DNA of 16,766 nt, taken from NCBI GenBank assembly GCA_033764095.1, contig JANRJF010000130.1, positions 1-16,766 of the forward strand, written 5' to 3'. This document shows, piece by piece, positions 13,945 through 16,766 of this stretch (positions within the stretch are counted from its first letter, which is position 1; each line of letters starts with the position of its first letter). A program made the position numbers and the translations under genes. The stretch is from JBDTMT01 sp033764095. GTDB lineage: Bacteria > Desulfobacterota > Binatia > HRBIN30 > CADEER01. A model generated the notes under the pieces. It searched no databases. It was not told where the DNA came from and was given only the letters and a program-made list of their open reading frames with translations.

Positions 13945-15240
13945 GTGGCGAGCCAGCGCGAAGCGGTGGTGATCGAGGTTGGCGGGCGCGAGGTGACGAT
14001 CTCGAATCCGCGCAAGATCTACTTCCCGGCCGCCGGCATCACCAAGCTGGAGGTGGTGCAGTACTACCTGGCGGTCGCCGAGGGCGCCCTGCGCGCCGCC
14101 GGCGGGCGGCCGAACGTGCTGGTGCGCTACGCCGACGGTATCGAGGGCGAGTTCTTCTACCAGAAGCGTGCACCGGAGAAGCGGCCCGACTGGATCGAGG
14201 TGGTGGCGCTGCAGTTCCCCTCCGGTCGGACGGCGGACGAGGTGGTGCCGCGCGACGCGGCAGCGCTGGCGTGGATGGCCAATCTCGGCTGCCTGGAGTT
14301 GCATCCGCACCCGGTGCGGGCCGAGGATCTCGACCATCCGGACGAGTTGCGCGTCGATCTCGATCCGATGCCGGACGTGCCCTGGTCGCAGCTGCAGGCG
14401 GTGGCGTCGGAAGTGCGCGCGGTGCTGAGCGAGCACGGCCTGCGCGGCTGGCCGAAGACCTCCGGCTCGCGCGGCATCCACATCAACGTGCGGATCGCCG
14501 CGCGCTGGGGCTTCAGCGAGGTGCGCCGCGCCGCACTGGCCCTGGCGCGCGAGGTGGAGCGGCGTGCGCCCACCCTCGCCACCAGCAAGTGGTGGAAGGA
14601 GGAACGCCACGGCGTCTTCCTCGACTACAACCAGAACGCCAAGGACCGCACCGTCGCCGCCGCGTACTCGGTGCGCCCGAGACCGGACGCGCGCGTCTCG
14701 GCGCCGGTGACCTGGGAGGAGTTGGCGACCTGCGCGCCGCAGGAGTTCACCCTGCGCACCATGCCGGCGCGCGTCGCCGCGCTCGGCGATCGCCATGCCG
14801 GCATCGACCAGCACGCGGGATCGCTCGACTCGCTGCTCGAGCTCTCGGCCCGCCAGGCGGCCGAGGGGATGGGTGACGCGCCGTGGCCGCCGCACTACCG
14901 CAAGCAGACCGGCGAGCCGCCGCGCGTACAACCGTCGAAGCGGCGCGACGGCAGCGGGCGCCGCGTCCCGCGCAAACCGTTGATCGAGATCGGGCGCTCG
15001 CCGCGGCGCGACGACGCGCTCGCCGGCCTGGCGCGCTGGAAGCAGCGCCACCCCGAGGCGGCTGCGCAGCTGCAACCGACCGACGTGCTGGTCGATGCGA
15101 TGCGCGGGCGCTGGTCCACCTGGACGCGCGTGCGGGTCAACCTGGAGCACGTGCCGGAGGCGGCGCGCCCCGCCCAGGAGCCGCTCGATCCGGACGACGA
15201 CCCGAGCGCCGGCGCGCCGCCGCGGCGGCGCAAGGGGTAG
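13945..15240 (+). CDS. Stand-alone primase-polymerase, LigD-Pol / Prim-PolC type
   Basis: Archaeo-eukaryotic primase superfamily DNA/RNA polymerase of 431 residues that fills short gaps at breaks or excised bases, often preferring ribonucleotides. The catalytic metal ligands are visible: D138 and D140 in RVDLDPMPDVPW, and D227 in VFLDYNQNAKDRTVAAAYS. H179 is in SGSRGIHI. The spacing copies Pseudomonas LigD (D669, D671, H709, D759). ISNPRKIYFP and GIEGEFFYQKR are typical of the domain. After about residue 300 a basic linker leads to a conserved WTRVRVNLEHVPE stretch. No ligase or phosphoesterase domain is fused. GTG 13945 is used, as family sequence begins within ten codons. It is convergent with a ligase gene, stop to stop with two bases between, and that ligase resembles the LigC partner of mycobacterial Prim-PolC. 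A role in non-homologous end joining instead needs Ku, which is not in the window. Confidence 0.9.
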   Translation: MASQREAVVIEVGGREVTISNPRKIYFPAAGITKLEVVQYYLAVAEGALRAAGGRPNVLVRYADGIEGEFFYQKRAPEKRPDWIEVVALQFPSGRTADEVVPRDAAALAWMANLGCLELHPHPVRAEDLDHPDELRVDLDPMPDVPWSQLQAVASEVRAVLSEHGLRGWPKTSGSRGIHINVRIAARWGFSEVRRAALALAREVERRAPTLATSKWWKEERHGVFLDYNQNAKDRTVAAAYSVRPRPDARVSAPVTWEELATCAPQEFTLRTMPARVAALGDRHAGIDQHAGSLDSLLELSARQAAEGMGDAPWPPHYRKQTGEPPRVQPSKRRDGSGRRVPRKPLIEIGRSPRRDDALAGLARWKQRHPEAAAQLQPTDVLVDAMRGRWSTWTRVRVNLEHVPEAARPAQEPLDPDDDPSAGAPPRRRKG

Positions 15241-15242
15241 CC

Positions 15243-16328
15243 TTACGAGCGCGGCGCGAAGATCTCCGCCAGCTCGGCGGGCGGCGTGACCTCCAGCTGG
15301 TCGTAGCGGCAATCGGCCGGCGCCTTGTCGGGACGCCAGCGGACGAACACCGCGGCGTGGCGGAAGCGGTCGCCCTGCAGGTGGTCGTAGCCCACCTCGC
15401 AGACCCGCTCGATGCGCAACGGCTCCCAGGAGAGATCCTTGCCGGCGCTCCAGCGGCTCTGGCCGCCCGGCATGCGCGTGCCGTGCTCGGCGGCGCGCGC
15501 CCAGTCGCGCCACGGGTGCGCGGCGAGCGCCTCGGCGCGCAACGGCGCCAGCTCCTCGGCAAGGTTTCGGCGCGCCGCCATGGTGAACGAGGCGGTGACC
15601 CCGACGTGCTGCAGGACGCCGGCATCGTCGAACAGGCCGAGCAGCAGCGACCCGACCAGCGTCCCGGCGCCCTGCTTGTGCCAGCGAAAGCCGGCGACGA
15701 CGCAGTCCGCGGTGCGCGCGTGCTTGACCTTGACCATCACCCGCTTGCCCGGCTGGTAGGTTGCGCCGCTCGGCTTGGCGACGACGCCGTCGAAGCCGGC
15801 ACCCTCGAAGCGGTGGAACCAGTCCTCCGCCACGGCGCGGTCGCGACTGCACGGCGTCAGATGCACGCCGGCGGCCGGACGTGCCAGGGCGCGCTCGAGC
15901 GCCGCGCGGCGCGCGGACTGCGGATGCGCGCGCAGATCGCGATCGCCTTCGGCGAGCAGGTCGAAGGCGACGAAGGCGGCGGGCGTCTCGCTCGCCAGCC
16001 GCGCGACGCGCGAGGCGGCCGGATGCAGGCGCATCTGCAGCGCGTCGAAGTCGAGCCCATGCGGGCCGGCGATGACGATCTCGCCGTCCACCACGCAGCG
16101 CGCCGGCAGACTGGCGCGCAGTCCGGCGTGCAGCTCGGGGAAGTAGCGATCGAGCGGCTTGCCGTCGCGGCTCTGAATGAACACCGCGTCGCCGGCGCGG
16201 AAGACGAGGGCGCGGAAGCCGTCCCACTTCGGCTCGAACAGCCACGTGTCGCCGGCCGGCAGGGCGGTGGCGAGCTTGGCCAGCATCGGCTCGATCGGCG
16301 GTGCCAGCGGGAAGGGCGGAGGGGTCAT
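15243..16328 (-). CDS. ligC: ATP-dependent DNA ligase, LigC type
   Basis: Seals nicks in DNA through an adenylated lysine; 361 residues, adenylation domain plus OB fold only. Motif I is EPKWDGFRAL with K34. Motif III region DGEI (81-84) and FVAFDLL (119-125) follow, then motif IV EGAGFDGVVAKPSG (175-188) and motif V VMVKVKHARTADC. The OB part includes SRWSAGKDLSWEPLR, VCEVGYDHLQGDRFRH and the motif VI stretch VRWRPDK. The closing region matches mycobacterial LigC-like enzymes rather than LigD, and no polymerase or nuclease domain is attached. ATG 16328 is fixed by its ATGA overlap with the exonuclease III gene, which implies co-transcription and coupled translation. Its 3' end abuts the convergent polymerase gene with no room for a terminator. 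Symbol by family resemblance only. Confidence 0.88.
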   Translation of the reverse strand: MTPPPFPLAPPIEPMLAKLATALPAGDTWLFEPKWDGFRALVFRAGDAVFIQSRDGKPLDRYFPELHAGLRASLPARCVVDGEIVIAGPHGLDFDALQMRLHPAASRVARLASETPAAFVAFDLLAEGDRDLRAHPQSARRAALERALARPAAGVHLTPCSRDRAVAEDWFHRFEGAGFDGVVAKPSGATYQPGKRVMVKVKHARTADCVVAGFRWHKQGAGTLVGSLLLGLFDDAGVLQHVGVTASFTMAARRNLAEELAPLRAEALAAHPWRDWARAAEHGTRMPGGQSRWSAGKDLSWEPLRIERVCEVGYDHLQGDRFRHAAVFVRWRPDKAPADCRYDQLEVTPPAELAEIFAPRS

Positions 16329-16766
16329 GCGCGGCCGCCGGCGCGGCGTGCCGCGAGGCGCCCGGCGGCCGACTCCCAACCGGCGTCGAACGGATGGCCG
16401 GGCGTGTCGATGTCGATCGCCAGCGGCGCGTGGTCGGAGGGGATCGGCTTGCCCTTGCGCGCCTCGCGGTCGATCTCCGCCCACACCGTGCGCGCCGCCA
16501 GCGGACGAGTGACGTACAGATGGTCGATGCGCATGCCGAAGTTCTTGTGGAAAGCGCCGGCGCGATAGTCCCACCAGGTGTAGCGACCGGGCTCCGGGTG
16601 ATGCAGCCGGTAGGCGTCGGCCAGACCCCAGTCGCGCAGCCGCGCGACGGCCTCGCGCTCGGGCGGCGACACGTGCGTGCCGCCGTGGCAGGCGCGCGGA
16701 TCCCAGACGTCGGCGTCCTCCGGCGCGACGTTCAGGTCGCCGCCGAGCGCCAGCGGCTCGTCCGGC
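16325..16766 (-). CDS. xthA: Exodeoxyribonuclease III / AP endonuclease, partial (5' end outside window)
   Basis: The C-terminal part, about 146 codons, of an exonuclease III-family enzyme, which cuts DNA 5' to abasic sites and trims damaged 3' ends. LGGDLNVAPEDADVWDP near the edge contains the catalytic Asp and Asn of the GDxNVAP motif. SPPEREAVARL is the family substrate-helix region, RIDHLYVT carries the late catalytic Asp, and PSDHAPLAIDI carries the terminal Asp-His pair. Together these confirm an intact active-site half. An extension of about 25 residues, rich in Ala and Arg, follows SDHAP. Its TGA (16327-16325) overlaps the ligase ATG, so the two form an operon read leftward. The start codon and N-terminal catalytic residues lie beyond the right end. 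Confidence 0.92.
   Translation of the reverse strand, partial: PDEPLALGGDLNVAPEDADVWDPRACHGGTHVSPPEREAVARLRDWGLADAYRLHHPEPGRYTWWDYRAGAFHKNFGMRIDHLYVTRPLAARTVWAEIDREARKGKPIPSDHAPLAIDIDTPGHPFDAGWESAAGRLAARRAGGRA

Noticed and set aside
13879..16245. Very long minus-strand frame antisense to the primase-polymerase
   Set aside because: Arg/Ala/Pro-rich shadow of two real genes whose catalytic motifs are intact in other frames; it has no domain of its own.

Overview
The window is a chromosomal stretch of very high GC (about 70% by eye, not computed) from a bacterium, with dense coding and ordinary metabolic, repair and surface genes. I see no rRNA, functional tRNA, insertion sequence, phage gene or CRISPR array. 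The mix fits a soil or groundwater lineage: a YghU-type glutathione transferase, an arsenic locus of actinobacterial/proteobacterial flavour, an aromatic-ring-cleavage cassette, a DUF2804 protein, a stand-alone LigD-type polymerase with a LigC-type ligase, and a Thr/Pro-rich DUF11 surface protein with a Cys-helix-Arg tail. Candidatus Binatota or another deltaproteobacterium-like group is my best guess, but no marker gene settles it.

Layout. 1-441 holds no convincing gene. 442-1296 (+) is yghU. 1383-3959 (-) encodes a secreted surface protein: signal peptide, two similar beta-rich modules, about 266 residues of Thr/Ser-alternating repeat, one DUF11 domain and a C-terminal membrane anchor. Divergent from it are a soluble glycosyltransferase (4171-5085, +) and a polytopic GT-C/PMT-like membrane glycosyltransferase (5104-6570, +). 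A promoter with near-consensus -35 and -10 lies just before the first of these.

6644-7846 is an arsenic locus. An intact arsI (C-As lyase, -) is divergent from an intact arsR (+), and they share a control region with two near-identical 20-bp sites 31 bp apart. Downstream of arsR, where an arsenic operon would continue, there are only fragments. One is the first codons of an aquaglyceroporin-like gene starting at an ATGA overlap with arsR. It is joined directly to the frameshifted tail of an LMW-phosphatase-type arsC. I read this as the scar of a collapsed arsR-aqpS-arsC operon. A radical SAM gene with a C-terminal cysteine cluster follows (7860-8825, +).

8839-9906 (-) is a DUF2804 protein, divergent from a three-gene aromatic-catabolism set (+): an Old-Yellow-Enzyme-like flavin oxidoreductase (10082-11257), an FAD aromatic monooxygenase (11296-12903) and a type I extradiol dioxygenase (12988-13869). 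An 18-bp perfect palindrome lies in the divergent spacer.

13945-16766 looks like a DNA-repair island: an AEP primase-polymerase (+) converges, with two bases between the stop codons, on a LigC-type ATP-dependent ligase (-). The ligase start codon overlaps (ATGA) the stop of an exonuclease III/AP-endonuclease gene (-) that runs off the right edge. Together they supply incision, gap filling and sealing, as in a base-excision-repair set, with no Ku gene in view.
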